Origin: Gigaspora rosea
Taxonomy: Eukaryota; Glomeromycota; Glomeromycetes; Diversisporales; Gigasporaceae
Assembly (NCBI GenBank): GCA_003550325.1
Contig: QKWP01000244.1
Location: 183,288 to 247,287 of the forward strand
Direction of reading: 5' to 3'
DNA length: 64,000 nucleotides
Below, piece by piece: positions 10,520-21,660 of this stretch. The stretch's first letter is position 1; each line of letters opens with the position of its first letter. The notes beneath the pieces are model-generated. The model did no database searches. It was not told the origin of the DNA and was given only the letters and a program-made list of their open reading frames with translations. A program made the position numbers and the translations under genes.

Positions 10520-11118
10520 ATATAATATTAATTAAATATATATATTTAATAAATGTAAAATATAATATATAATAATAATAAATAAAAAAATAAAAATTTT
10601 ATAATAAATTGCAAAACCGTACGAAATATTGCGTAATTCAGTAAAAAAGCATGATTATGTGAATATGTATATCATTTATTTATTTTTAAAAAATTTTGAA
10701 AATTTGCAAAAATTTGCAAAATATTGCGAAACAATGCGAAAACATCACAAAATATGCGAAAATATTACTCCTGCGATCCTGCAACCCCCAAAGGGTCATT
10801 TTTTTATTTCACATTGTATTATAAGATTTTTGAAATATTATAGCAATAACTTACGTAATATTATGTATATATCTGCTATAGCGTAAACTTACGTAATTAT
10901 TACCCCTACGTAATACTCCGAACTAATTATAAGATTTTTGCAAGTTTATGTTTGTGTAAAAACTTGCGGAGGTTTATGCATATTTTTTTTTGCTGATGTA
11001 TCTATATAAAAATTAACAAAAATAAGCAAACTAATACCTGATCTATCTATGTAATTACAATCCAAAAAGTTTTCACAATGCTCTGGTAATCCTTTGTATA
11101 AGTATAAATAAAAACAGG
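10520..11118. other. AT-rich spacer sharing a segment with the right-hand transposon
   Basis: No gene is supported. The stretch 10553-10670 (a TAATAATAATAAATAAAA run followed by an AAAAAGCATGATTATGTGAATAT segment) recurs at about 63100-63205 inside the 61-63 kb element, so part of this spacer is a fragment of that repeat family. 10990-11075 contains an AAATAAGCAAACTAATACCTGATCTATC segment related to the 180-bp MITE family described at 22698. Confidence 0.5.
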
Positions 11119-11690
11119 TTTACTAAAATGCATCTATGGTGTTTTATATTATGTTATACAAAACTATTAGAATAGCCAATCAAAATTTAAGATCAGGTGT
11201 AACGTAAAATTTTGGTTTTTTGTTTATTTTTTAGGGTGAATCTATTTGTAACCGTGGTTACAGTTCTGAGCCAATCAAATTGCTAGATTAGGTATGACAA
11301 AAAAATTAAAAAAATTACAAATCGCAATAACTTCAAATTGTGCCTATGAAACCAATATTTTTTTCTAGCTAAAAATGCTTCTTAAGATGTTTTATTATAT
11401 AATAAACCTTCTTTTAACTCTAAATCTAACCCTAACCCCAATCTGGTTACTGTCACTGCTGGTGACAAGCACATTTTTTCTATTCATATTTCAAAAGTTT
11501 GCTTATGAAACCATCTTTGGGGCTCTAATAAAAAAAATTCTTAGCTAAATTTTGTATGTATTAATAATTTAATAAAATTCCAGGCCTTATTCTAACTCTA
11601 AAGTAATAAAAATTTATTTTTTGTTTTATAAAAATTTATTTTTGCAAATCTAATTTACCTATGGTATAAAATACTATAGATATATTTTAT
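11119..11690 (+). repeat. Interspersed repeat B, copy 1
   Basis: Shares long stretches with 18715-19075, for example GAATAGCCAATCAAAATTTA and GCTAAATTTTGTAT, plus an internal CTAACCCTAACCCC tract. Sequence 11230-11470 is extra relative to the second copy. The two copies lie in the same orientation on either side of the Plavaka-like element. Confidence 0.65.
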
Positions 11691-11935
11691 ATTATCTAAA
11701 TAAAAAAAAACAACCAATTTGAATTTAAATTTGTATTAGCAATAAATTATTTTTACTAAAAAATAACTATAATCTACTAATTACTTTACCAAAATTACAG
11801 AAAAATTGATTAATAATACTCTAATCTGTATATATATGAATAAGCAGAAATAAAGTTTCTACTAATTTTTAACAATTAGAATATTATTATTACTAAATTT
11901 GCAAAATTTTTGTATATCATCGGGAAATTTGATCA

Positions 11936-12140
11936 TCAGAAATTAATTGATATATAGCGGTTAATCGATATATATCGATTAAAAAATAACGATATATATC
12001 GATTAATCTGCTAAAACTCAATTAATAACAAAAATTCGATAAAATTCAATAACTGAATGAAATCGGTAAAATACAGATATCGATTATCAACGAATTAATT
12101 TAATCGCTATTTTTCGATAATCTGATATATATCGATAAGT
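11936..12140. repeat. Left subterminal repeat array of the Plavaka-like element
   Basis: Several copies of (A)TCGATATATATCGATTAA-like palindromic units, often overlapping. Subterminal arrays of this kind are typical transposase binding sites in CACTA-related transposons; binding here is inferred. Confidence 0.6.
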
Positions 12141-12640
12141 ATCTATCATAATTGGAAACTATTAATTAGACACATTAAATATATACACTTTAAATATATA
12201 CACTTTGAATTAATTAGACACTTTAAAAATACACTTTAAATTAAAACATAAAAATATTTGCTAGGTATTCATTACTTTTGTTAAATCTCGGGATTATATG
12301 CACAGTTCTATCTAAGCTCTCCAAGGGTATACAACTATAGTATTTAAGCAGTTTTAATTTGGGACATCCCCATAATTCACCAGCTTCCTCATACCAACGG
12401 ACTAAAGCGAACTCAAGTGGCTCTTTATTTGCTTGACAAAACTTGAGTATTAGTAGTACCTTGATAGATAATATTTCGTTAATTATGTTACTCTTAAAGT
12501 TAGATGTAAATGAAAATATTGTCTAGCTTTGAGAGTTATTACTCTTATAAATGTTATTAACCCGCTTTTATTGCTTTTATTGTAGATATGCATTAATAAA
12601 ATAACTTATTAATATATTGATACTTACCAAGCCACACTAC
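12141..12640. other. Spacer with short ATACACTTTAAAT tandem repeat
   Basis: 12175-12245 holds about four imperfect copies of an ATACACTTTAAAT-like unit. The rest has slightly higher complexity but no supported gene. It lies 3' of the transposase relic and may hold its 3' untranslated region. Confidence 0.4.
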
Positions 12641-15584
12641 TTAATTTCTTCTTCTCCGTTACTGCTATTAACAATAACGTTTGAAAACATTGGACTTCCA
12701 TAAAAACTTGATGTAGCCCGAATTATATCTGTACTTTCTAAAGAAGCAGAAGAGAACAACTCCACACGATTATCATCATTAATAGATGTAGCTGATTCCT
12801 CCTCAAAAAATTCATCAAGACCGGTTAGTAAATTTTGAAAACCTTCAATTTGTAATGGGCCATATTATTTTTGTTATTCTCAAGGAAATCATCCAGCTCC
12901 TCTAAACTTAATGACCACAAAAATTTTTCAAACCCTTTCGCTTTACAATATTTCTTTTGGGCTCCCTTTTTAGTTAGTTTCTGGTGTTTAACCTATTAAC
13001 AATGATATTAGCGATTAATAACAATTATTAGCAATATTTTCTATATTAATAACTTACAGTCTTTAATATTTGTTTCATATAGTCTTTTTTATTGGACATG
13101 CGATAGGGAATTTTTACGTAATCCTTATAAAGAGTTTCGTAAGTCTCCGTGGTCATACTATTTATAGATCCATATTCTTCAACTGCAGGTACTATATGAT
13201 AGCACCAAGCATGAAGTTTTGGAAGCTGAAGACCAGTTGCATTGTATTTTGAAAATATTTCAANNNNNNNNNNNNNNNNNNNNNNNNNNNNNNNNNNNNN
13301 NNNNNNNNNNNNNNNNNNNNNNNNNNNNNNNNNNNNNNNNNNNNNNNNNNNNNNNNNNNNNNNNNNNNNNNNNNNNNNNNNNNNNNNNNNNNNNNNNNNN
13401 NNNNNNNNNNNNNNNNNNNNNNNNNNNNNNNNNNNNNNNNNNNNNNNNNNNNNNNNNNNNNNNNNNNNNNNNNNNNNNNNNNNNNNNNNNNNNNNNNNNN
13501 NNNNNNNNNNNNNNNNNNNNNNNNNNNNNNNNNNNNNNNNNNNNNNNNNNNNNNNNNNNNNNNNNNNNNNNNNNNNNNNNNNNNNNNNNNNNNNNNNNNN
13601 NNNNNNNNNNNNNNNNNNNNNNNNNNNNNNNNNNNNNNNNNNNNNNNNNNNNNNNNNNNNNNNNNNNNNNNNNNNNNNNNNNNNNNNNNNNNNNNNNNNN
13701 NNNNNNNNNNNNNNNNNNNNNNNNNNNNNNNNNNNNNNNNNNNNNNNNNNNNNNNNNNNNNNNNNNNNNNNNNNNNNNNNNNNNNNNNNNNNNNNNNNNN
13801 NNNNNNNNNNNNNNNNNNNNNNNNNNNNNNNNNNNNNNNNNNNNNNNNNNNNNNNNNNNNNNNNNNNNNNNNNNNNNNNNNNNNNNNNNNNNNNNNNNNN
13901 NNNNNNNNNNNNNNNNNNNNNNNNNNNNNNNNNNNNNNNNNNNNNNNNNNNNNNNNNNNNNNNNNNNNNNNNNNNNNNNNNNNNNNNNNNNNNNNNNNNN
14001 NNNNNNNNNNNNNNNNNNNNNNNNNNNNNNNNNNNNNNATATGCATTTCAGATTTTAGTTGCAAAAACTTATAAATAGTATGCGGTCCGCAACCCAATTT
14101 CAGACACTAGGATTAATTCAAACCCGTGACTATACCTTATTTCCCAAAATGCATTTTTTTCAGGATGAATTGAATAATCCTTATCTTCTCCGCTATTAAT
14201 CGCTTGTTTCATAGTATCTGGAGTTCTTGGAATTATTTCTGCAAATTTGTATTATTCAAGTCATCTCTTGAAACCAAGCACTTTGCACATGGCCGTCTTG
14301 AGCAGGATGGTTGATAAATGTTTGTAAACTTATCGGCTTCAACCATGTCCGCAATAATTATAGATATATATAGAATAAAAGTAATTATATCTCCATGTAC
14401 GACAAAGTGAAGCTCAGGCCCTTCGACAATGGGCTTGAGAAGAGTCGACAAACACTTCTGGAAGACTTTTCTTTGAGCCATTCGGAATCTATCAGAGTTT
14501 TTTGTTTTAGAATCCATGGCTTTCAAGATCGGAAGGTATCCAATTAATGCTTTGGATTCTGGTTTATTTCTTTGGTGGGAATGTTTCCAAGCGATAAAAA
14601 CATGGGATGCCCAGAAGATTTTCCCATGTAGTCCAGGGTTGTCGCATCTGAATAAAGTATAAGCGATAGCAAATGCTACCCAAGAAGTAAATCTGATTCT
14701 TCTCGCTTCCACCAATTACTATGGTATTGTTCCCCAAAGATTCTATACTCTACACCATTCCTTACTTCTTTTTTATCTTCATATTGAAGGACCAGTGACT
14801 GATTAATACTATCGATTATTAATAAAAACTTTATAGTCTTTATTAATGATCGATAGTAAAATACATATTCAACGTTTTGAAACGTTTTAACAGGAACTTC
14901 CTTAAACATCATATAAGAAACAATAGTGTCATCAAGAAATTCCTTTCCTGCCTTTGTTGATGGTGGAAGTGGCGAAATATCCAAATTCGAGAATTTATTG
15001 AAGAAGGTTATAAAAGCATCACCAGCCGAATTTGACAGCTGATATTTATTAATAATCTCCATAAATTTACGATATGCATCGTTAGACCATTCGACAGTTC
15101 GTGAGTGATATAAGTCCTAAAAAGCTTCATCAAATAAGGCCCCTTCGTAGTCTTCAAGGCCTATTTCATATGACTCAGTTGCAAACGATATATCTTCATG
15201 GTCTTCGATATCATTCACATTAGACGTATTTTGAGATGCATCGTCTTGAGTCATATTATCCATTTAATGAAGTTCTGCTTTCATGAAAGAATGCTCATGC
15301 TCAACTGAGCTTGCAGATCTTTCTATATATTCGCTCTATATGAAAATAATCGATTAATAACGTTTACTATATTAATAAGAAGATAATTAACCATTTACCC
15401 CATATTCTGAAGAATCATAATTAGGATAATCTTCTGGAAGATCCCAAATATCATCATCCACTTGTTCATTGGAGACTTCCTGATTTGAGGAACTTTGAAG
15501 GTGAGGATGTTTTTGTGAAACATGTTGAGTTAATGCGTTTGGTTTTGAAAATTCTCTATTGCAATACTTACACTGCCAATGCAT
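12641..15584 (-). pseudogene. Plavaka-type transposase with N-terminal C2H2 zinc finger, broken
   Basis: Start: ATG at 15584, opening directly with a C2H2 finger CKYCNREFSKPNAL..H..H. Intron 15336-15398 (GTAAAT..ATAG) joins EYG to SEYIERS. Then stops (TAA after AELH, TAG before DLYHSR) precede a typical Plavaka segment: RTVEWSNDAYRKF (about 15090), EYRIFGEQYHSNWW (about 14735), ILYSDATTLDYMGKSS and FLSLGNIP (about 14640-14570), KALIGYLPILKA (about 14545), and PSCSRRPCAKCLVSRDDL (about 14300). Beyond the assembly gap the family's C-terminal signature continues at 13050-13262: LPKLHAWCYHIVP, then TTETYETLYKDYVKIPYR. Intron 12993-13057 (GTAAGT..ATAG, phase 0) leads to a basic then acidic tail ending at a TAA near 12641. 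Frameshifts lie near 14700 and 14560. The family cuts and pastes the element; this copy is inactive. Confidence 0.75.
13264..14038. other. Assembly gap
   Basis: 775 consecutive N. It hides the central part of the Plavaka-type transposase. Confidence 1.
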
Positions 15585-16137
15585 TTTGAGAGAAAAAGAG
15601 AACCCCCGAAAGAAAAGAGAAAAAAAGAGAATAAAGACGAAGAAATGGAAAAACGATAGTAATTAGTATTTTGTTTAACTTGTTATTCTATGGAATTAGT
15701 TATTGCTAGCTCCATGTAATCTGTTTTATATAACTTATTGCTAAGAGCATAAACATTTAACTTTATAAGTAGCATTTATTAGTCTTTATTTAGAAGAATA
15801 TTGTTTAAATTGGTTTAAATCGAATACTATCGATATTAATCGCATTATCAATATAAATCAGTTTAAACTATTTTGGCCTAAATTAAGCTTAATTTGGGCC
15901 AAAATTCAAAATAATGCCCCTATGCGATTATACGGTATAATAACATATGCAATTTATTCTTAGCCGGAAATTAACAACGTGATAAATCCCATGTACAAGT
16001 ATAATGACAAAACGAAAAATAAGTATTTTCATTCTTTACATGACGATAACTTACGATTACCATCATTAGATTTAATAAATATATAAAATAATGGATTTTT
16101 GTCGTTTGAAAGTAAATAATTTTTTTCATTTTTGAAA
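15585..16137. promoter_or_regulatory. Intergenic region shared by two divergent genes
   Basis: 553 bp separate the ATG of the minus-strand transposase from the ATG of the plus-strand gene. It contains a pair of GGCC-containing inverted bits (TTTTGGCC / GGCCAAAA, 15870-15905) and a TATCGATATTAATCG motif related to the terminal repeats. A bidirectional promoter is likely but inferred from layout only. Confidence 0.45.
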
Positions 16138-16559
16138 ATGTCAAACAACTCAAACAACCCTTCTAAAACATCCAATACCGAAACAACTAATGCTTATAAT
16201 TCTGATGATATCGCTAACCCTCCTAATCTTGATGTTAATAATTATTTTGACTATAATTCTTCAGATTCAATCGAAAGTATTGCAAGCGTTCATAATATTT
16301 TTTCAAGAATGAAAAATAATCAACAACAACAATCTCAATCTAGACAACCATCTCAATCTAGACAACCATCTCAATCTCGACAACAACCATCTCAATCTCG
16401 ACAACCATCTCAATCTCGACAGCTATCTCAATCTCAACGTTCTCGCCATTCTTCTCCAGAAAATAGAAATCGATCTCTATCTCCAATTTGAGGTCGATCA
16501 CGTGAGAGATCAACCAATCAAAATCAAACACGCAGACAAAATGGTAACTATTTTAAGTG

Positions 16560-16740
16560 TTTTTTGTTTTGAATGTATTTTTTTTGTTTTGAATGCTTTT
16601 GAACAGAAACCACTCTTTTTTTTTTAAAATGCTTTTAAACGGAAACCACTTTTTTTTTTAATGCTTTTGAACGGAAACCACTTTTTTTTTTTTTATGCTT
16701 TTGAACGGAAACCACTTTTTTTTTTTTTTTAAAAAATTTT
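16560..16740 (+). repeat. Minisatellite in intron 1
   Basis: Four imperfect copies of a 42-46 bp unit (AATGCTTTTGAACGGAAACC followed by a CACT-poly(T) tract) fill intron 1 of the gene above. Confidence 0.85.
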
Positions 16741-17199
16741 TTTTTCTTCTTTTTCGTTGGAGATCGCCCCCAACTTAATAATGCAGGTTATGAACGGGAG
16801 ATACTCAAGCAAAACAGATACTTGTATCTGTTAGTAAAGGAACTTCGCCAAGATGTAAAGGAAATCAAAGACGAATTAAAACGGCTAAGAAAAGAAAAGG
16901 AAAGCGACCTTTCCCCTCAAGTACTGGATGTAAGTAGCTCTGCTTTGGCTTTGCTTTATTTAACTATAAGCTGTGGGCAAGTTCTAAACTATACAATTTA
17001 AATTATAGGATATATATACAAACGTGGTAAAACGGTTATTTCCGCAAAATTTATATCCGTCTCAACAAATAATCAAAAAGTTTTTGAAGGACTACCTTGA
17101 CAATAAATATCACAAATTTAACATTGGCGCTAATGAATTCACAAACCGTTTTCATACGGAATGGCTCAGTGGAGTATGTTGATTTCTCACATTTATTAT

Positions 17200-17470
17200 C
17201 GCATAATATCATTTAATTATTTTTTTTTTAATATTCATTTGATCGCATAATATCGTTTAATTATTTTTTTTTTTAATATTCATTTGATCGCATAATATCG
17301 TTTAATTATTATTTTTTTTAATACTCATTTGATCGCATAATATCATTTAATTATTTTTTTTTCAATATTCATTTGATCGCATAACTGATAATATCGTTTA
17401 ATTATTTTTTTTTAATATTCATTTGATCGCATAATATCGTTTAATTATTTTTTTTTTAATATTCATTTGA
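17200..17470 (+). repeat. Minisatellite in intron 3
   Basis: Six copies of a 44-45 bp unit (CGCATAATATCGTTTAATTA, poly(T), AATATTCATTTGAT) start at 17200, 17244, 17289, 17334, 17378 and 17428; the fifth has a 6-bp insertion. They make up most of intron 3. Confidence 0.9.
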
Positions 17471-18139
17471 TTTTATTTATACTTTTATAACAATAACATT
17501 CATTATTTTATTTTACTAGTTGCTGGCAAAAATGAAAATTACTGGGCGCGGCATGTCAAAACGTTAGAAATTCAATTTGGAAGGTTTTTAGAGTTGAAAA
17601 GCTCTCCCTATTAAAAAGTAACGCTGGTGCATCTGAGATTGTGAGGTGGAAGCAAAGTGTTGAGGTTGCCGATTGCTTCCGCTCACTTTTTGTACAAAAT
17701 GAAAGTGGCACCTACTGGATTGATTTGACCGCAAGGAATGCCTTCTCTATGGCTGCGGTACCTACCTTAATCCACGATCACTGTGCGTTCACGTTGGCTA
17801 TGTGCGATATAATCCTAAACCCTCAGTTACAAAGTGTCCGATGTACTCAGAAACATATGAAACGTCGCGTAGAAAAGTTTTTGGTAAGTGTTTGTCGTAT
17901 ATCGCTTTATATCGCTTTATATCAACACAAATTATATTGTAGAATGATTACAATAGTGGTGGTCCCTCTTTTGGTTCCACTGAAGCAATAATGGATGAAG
18001 AGCTAGAGGCTAACGAATATAGGTCTCGAGTGAACTCTCCTCAGACCGATTACGCACCTGAACTATTATCACGATCAGGCTCCTCAATGCAATATTCGGA
18101 AGAGGAAATGGATGAAGAATTTGGGGTCTATGAATAGTG

Positions 18140-18240
18140 ATGGATTGGGTTTTTTTTTCTTTCGTTGTTTTTTTCTTTTTTCTTTGTTTTTTCTTTCTTT
18201 TTTTTTTCTTTCTTTTCTTTTTTCTTTCTTTTTTGTTTCT
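18140..18240 (+). repeat. Polypyrimidine tract (CTTT-rich)
   Basis: About 100 bp almost entirely of T and C just after the stop codon of the five-exon gene. Low-complexity; possibly part of its 3' untranslated region. Confidence 0.8.
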
Positions 18241-18429
18241 TAATACCGGTATATAGTTTTATATTAGCTAATTGCAGATTGATTAGTTTTTCTAATTGTA
18301 TTGTTTATATTTGTAACAATGCTAATAAAAAATAAGATTGCATTAATATTGAATTGATTGATAGTTTGCTTTTAAATTTATTATTTATAATATATATGCT
18401 TATTTGAAACTTTTAATAAATTAGAGTTG

Positions 18430-18670
18430 ATCTTAATCGTGTATTCGATTTTTATATAGTTATTTATTGATTCAAATCGCTATCGATTACTATTGATAGC
18501 CAAAAAACCGGATATCTATCGATTCAAATCGCTATCGATTACTATCGACAGCCATAAGACCAGATAAGTATCGATTACTTTCTAAAACGATTAGAATCGA
18601 TAGGGGTGATTAATATCGATATATATCTGTTTGGTTAGTAATCGATATATATCTATATATAAATTTTGCT
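18430..18670. repeat. Right subterminal repeat array of the Plavaka-like element
   Basis: Two tandem copies of an approximately 70-bp block (GATTCAAATCGCTATCGATT ... GACAGCCA/GATAGCCA) followed by ATCGATATATATCTAT units. The final segment GGTTAGTAATCGATATATAT..AAATTTTGCT is repeated almost unchanged at 63330-63366, which defines the terminus. Confidence 0.7.
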
Positions 18671-18714
18671 AGTAATATTACTTAACTATTTTATACAAGC
18701 AAATTAAAAAGTTT

Positions 18715-19075
18715 TACTAAAACGCACCTATAGTGTTTTACACTATGTTATACAAAGCTATTAGAATAGCCAATCAAAATTTAAGTTCAGATGTAACAAA
18801 AAATTTTGTTTTTTTTTATTTTTTTAAAAATATTCATATCGCAAAATTTTGCTTATAAAACCATCTTTGGGCTTTAATAAAAAAAATTTCTTGCTAAATT
18901 TTGTATACTAATGCCCCGATAAAAATCCCAGGCCTTACCCTAACTCTAAAGTAATTAAAATTTATTTTTTGTTTTGTAAAAATTTATTTTTTTGTTTTGG
19001 TTATACAGATTTGCAAATCTAATTTACCTATAGTGATAAAATACTATAAGTGCATTTTATAATAATTGCAAATTA
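18715..19075 (+). repeat. Interspersed repeat B, copy 2
   Basis: Same family and orientation as 11119-11690, including GAATAGCCAATCAAAATTTAAG, CTTACCCTAACTCTAAAGTA and a GCAAATCTAATTTACCTAT end. It contains a degenerate CTAACCC-like tract. Confidence 0.65.
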
Positions 19076-19592
19076 AATATATATCTGATTTTAATTTATA
19101 AATTTTAAAACTACCTCTTTTTAATAATCCCTTGTATCAAATTTTTTAAAAAAATAAATCTATATTTAATATATAAAATAAGAAATTAGCTTTACTAAAT
19201 AGTAACTAAAACTTGAGATTATCTTTTAAGAAACTAAAATATTGCAAGAAAAAGGGATATAAAACATCTTTAGATGGACTTAAAAGATAGCTTTTCTAGT
19301 TTGTAACTTTTTTTTTTGTTGTTAAGGTGAGGTTTTGTCTTTATCTTTATTAATAAAATGTGTAAGATTCTTTAAGCTTTCTCGAATTACAAATTATTAT
19401 ACAAGAATTAAGATCAAACTATAAATAAACTAATTTTATCTAAACTAGGTAAATGCATAGCATTGTTTGTCCGAAGCTAAATATTTATATAAATTTAATA
19501 ATTAAAAAGTTTGCTATTTACTAGATAAAAGTATAGTATTGTTTGTCTAAAACTCAATTTTATTTCTTGTACTATAAATTTTATATATGTTC
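19076..19592. other. AT-rich sequence, no gene seen
   Basis: Unassigned AT-rich sequence; a short near-duplicate (GTATAGTATTGTTTGTC / GCATAGCATTGTTTGTC around 19450 and 19525) is the only structure noted. Confidence 0.4.
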
Positions 19593-20195
19593 TAATTTAT
19601 GGAATTAATAATAACTTTTGATCCACTAGTCCTTTTTGGATGATTTAACTATCAAAATGTTCGTCTCGATGAGACGATTCTAACAAGCCCAAAATCGTTA
19701 AAATCCAATCACAGGATCCCATGATCGTTTATTACTAAGCAAATTTCTTTACTATTGAATAACTTTTGATCTACTGGATGATTTAACTACCAAAATGTTC
19801 ATCACAGTGAGACGATTCTAACAAGCCCAAAATCGTTAAATTCCAATTACAGGATCTAGAGATCGATAAAGATTTATCAATCATTAATCAAATTGATTTA
19901 TATATAAAAATTAATTTGATTAAATGATTGATAAATCTTTATCGATCTTTGGATCCTGTGATTGGAATTAATCGTCTCACTGAAATGAACATTTTAGTGG
20001 TTAAATTATCCAAAACAGCCCAGTAGATCAAAAGTTATTTAATAGTAAAGAAATTTACTTAGTGATAAACGATCTTGGGATCCTGTGATAGGATTTTAAT
20101 GATTTTGGGCTTGTTAGAATCGTCTCATCGAGACAAACATTTTGATAGTTAAATCATCTGTGGATCAAAAGTTATTATCAATTTCATAAATTGGC
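19593..20195. repeat. Foldback (long palindrome) repeat C, copy 1
   Basis: Two long inverted arms meet near 19900. Each arm itself has two related units built on TAACTTTTGATCTACTGG, GATGATTTAACTACCAAAAT, GACGATTCTAACAAGCCCAA and CCAATCACAGGATCC. Transcription through it would give a hairpin RNA of nearly 300 bp per arm. Confidence 0.85.
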
Positions 20196-20299
20196 CAATT
20201 AAAATAATTTAAAAATTATGTGAGTGGACAGCTAGAAATTGCAAAGTTGCGTTTTTGATATTTTGATATGTGATGCATCAAGAAAGTAACTTTTGTATC

Positions 20300-21660
20300 A
20301 TGATACGAAGAAACTAAAGGTCCTTTGCTTCACTTCAGACAATTATCTGCAACCTAAACCTACTAAAATAGTTAAAACTTACCTAGATTTGGATATAGAG
20401 AATAGAGTTAGTAGGACAGCTATATTTGATCCAATTGTATAACCAAATGTCTATTTTTCTAAGTGCTAGCCCAAGGAGTGGCAAGTATTTGTACTGTTTT
20501 CATGTAATTGGTCTGGTAGACCACATATACAATTATAGATATATAGAGCTTTGTTGTATGAGAATATGCGTATAGATTTAGTAGATGTAGAGTAAAAAGG
20601 TTGTTGTAACAGATTTTGTAAAGATTTTTAGTTTGAAAGTTTTATACAATATGGTTTCCATAACTGTTCATGAATTTTTTGAGATTGAAATACAATTTTG
20701 ATAAGTGATATAGAGATAAATCTCTAAATTGTAGTATAAAAAGTTGTAGTATTAAGGGTAGGGTATTTTTTTGGCTTGTGTAATGCATAAATTTGCAGAT
20801 CCCCTGTCCCTTATTGGCCAAACTGGTAGTTTGGGCAATCAGGAGTAGAGATCTGCAAATTTATACATTATACAAGCCAAAAAAATACCCTACTCTTAAA
20901 GGGTATAGATTGTGTAGAGGAGAAATAGTAGTGTGTTATGAGATTGTTATGTAGTTGCTGTAGTTCATTGGATATTATATCTGATAAGTCTAAAAAGAAA
21001 AAGTTTCTAATTGCATTTTGGATAATAGTTAATATATTGTTTGAATATTGACAAAGTAGCTAGTGGAGTTAGTGATCTGTTTGATTGCATGTAATACAAG
21101 TAGGATGTATTTGAAAAGAAGAGTTTGTAGAAAAGAAATAGGAAAGGGTAGGCAGCATATATAGTATACATTTAATTCAAAATGATTTTTGAGAACAAAG
21201 TTAAAAATTAGTATAGTTATAGGTGCCCTTGTGGTTGTGATTGAGATATAGCCAGGTTGTATTCTAATCAATTTGTTGAGAAAAGGGGATAATTTGTTGA
21301 ATTCTGTATTAGAAGAACTATATAGCAATAGCATGTGCATTACAGATATTTTTTATGGCACGACATGTTGGTTGCTTAATATTATGTTTTTCGTAAATAA
21401 AGATAAAAGATGGGTTATAAATATTATAGAGCTAAAATTTTAGAATAGGTGAGCTTATTGCAAATTTATCAGCTTTATTGTTGTATTATTATTGCTATGT
21501 GCTTGCACTTTGTATAGTGTAATATTGAGAGAAAATAATTTGATGAGATTAAGAAGAGTATGCCAAATAGACCAAGTTTGTAAATTTAGTACTATTGAGC
21601 AAAGAAATAGTAAGCTTAAAATAAATTTAGTCTTCAGATATATTATTTATATAGTATAAT
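20300..21660 (-). pseudogene. LINE 3' relic with RNase H-like end
   Basis: The minus strand reads, through stops and frameshifts, as the C-terminal half of a LINE-type ORF2. Near 21500-21600 a Trp-rich segment leads to ITLYKVQAHSNNN, which matches the V-KVKAHSG signature at the end of LINE RNase H domains. A long poorly conserved C-terminal region follows (LFKYILLVLHAIKQITNS near 21100, DLSDIISNELQQLHNN near 20960, YMWSTRPITWKQYKYLPLLG near 20490). No RT domain is present, consistent with 5' truncation. A MITE at 20752-20898 interrupts it. The call rests on one short motif plus overall layout. Confidence 0.45.
20752..20898. mobile_element. Short MITE inside the LINE relic
   Basis: 147 bp with about 48-bp terminal inverted repeats: TTAAGGGTAGGGTATTTTTT ... 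GGCTTGTRTAATG.ATAAATTTGCAGATC on the left, its inverse on the right. The central 50 bp are unique. The target duplication is unclear. Confidence 0.75.

Larger units (their letters stand above)
16138..18137 (+). pseudogene. Five-exon SR-rich, coiled-coil gene of unknown function in the Plavaka-like element
   Basis: Exons 16138-16543, 16787-16929, 17009-17173, 17520-17883 and 17943-18137, all with GT..AG borders and compatible phases, except for one 1-nt frameshift near 17565 and an in-frame TGA at 16489-16491 (CGA/Arg would fit the RSRERS context). About 424 codons. Exon 1 encodes a Ser/Asn-rich region with about six SQSRQP repeats and an Arg/Ser-rich stretch. Exon 2 is a charged coiled coil (VKELRQDVKEIKDELKRL). 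Exons 3-4 form the most folded-looking part (DIYTNVVKRLFPQ, RWKQSVEVADCFRSLF). Exon 5 is acidic. I recognise no domain. It may be a DNA-binding accessory protein, as CACTA-type elements often carry one, but that is inference. The lesions may be recent, since the splice sites are intact. Confidence 0.65.
11899..18670 (-). mobile_element. Plavaka/KDZ-like DNA transposon with two divergent genes
   Basis: Both ends carry arrays of AATCGATATATATCGATT-like repeats (11936-12140 and 18430-18660). The right terminus reads, inverted, AGCAAAATTTATATATAGAT; a similar GCAAAATTTTTGTATAT stretch lies at 11901, so the termini are approximate. Inside are a minus-strand zinc-finger transposase pseudogene and a divergent plus-strand five-exon gene. 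The same end type bounds the 61.2-63.4 kb element. The transposase type is known from Plavaka elements (KDZ/CMC group). The assignment of the second gene to the element is inference from its position inside the repeat arrays. Confidence 0.65.

Noticed and set aside
11440-11470. True telomere end
   Set aside because: Only two or three repeat units, degenerate, and at a fixed place inside an interspersed repeat.
13192-14097. Long reading frames on both strands crossing 13264-14038
   Set aside because: They are open only because the span is 775 N; the real coding frame (Plavaka transposase) is different from the longest open one.
17200-17470. CRISPR-like regular repeats
   Set aside because: Adjacent units without variable spacers, inside a eukaryotic intron; a minisatellite.
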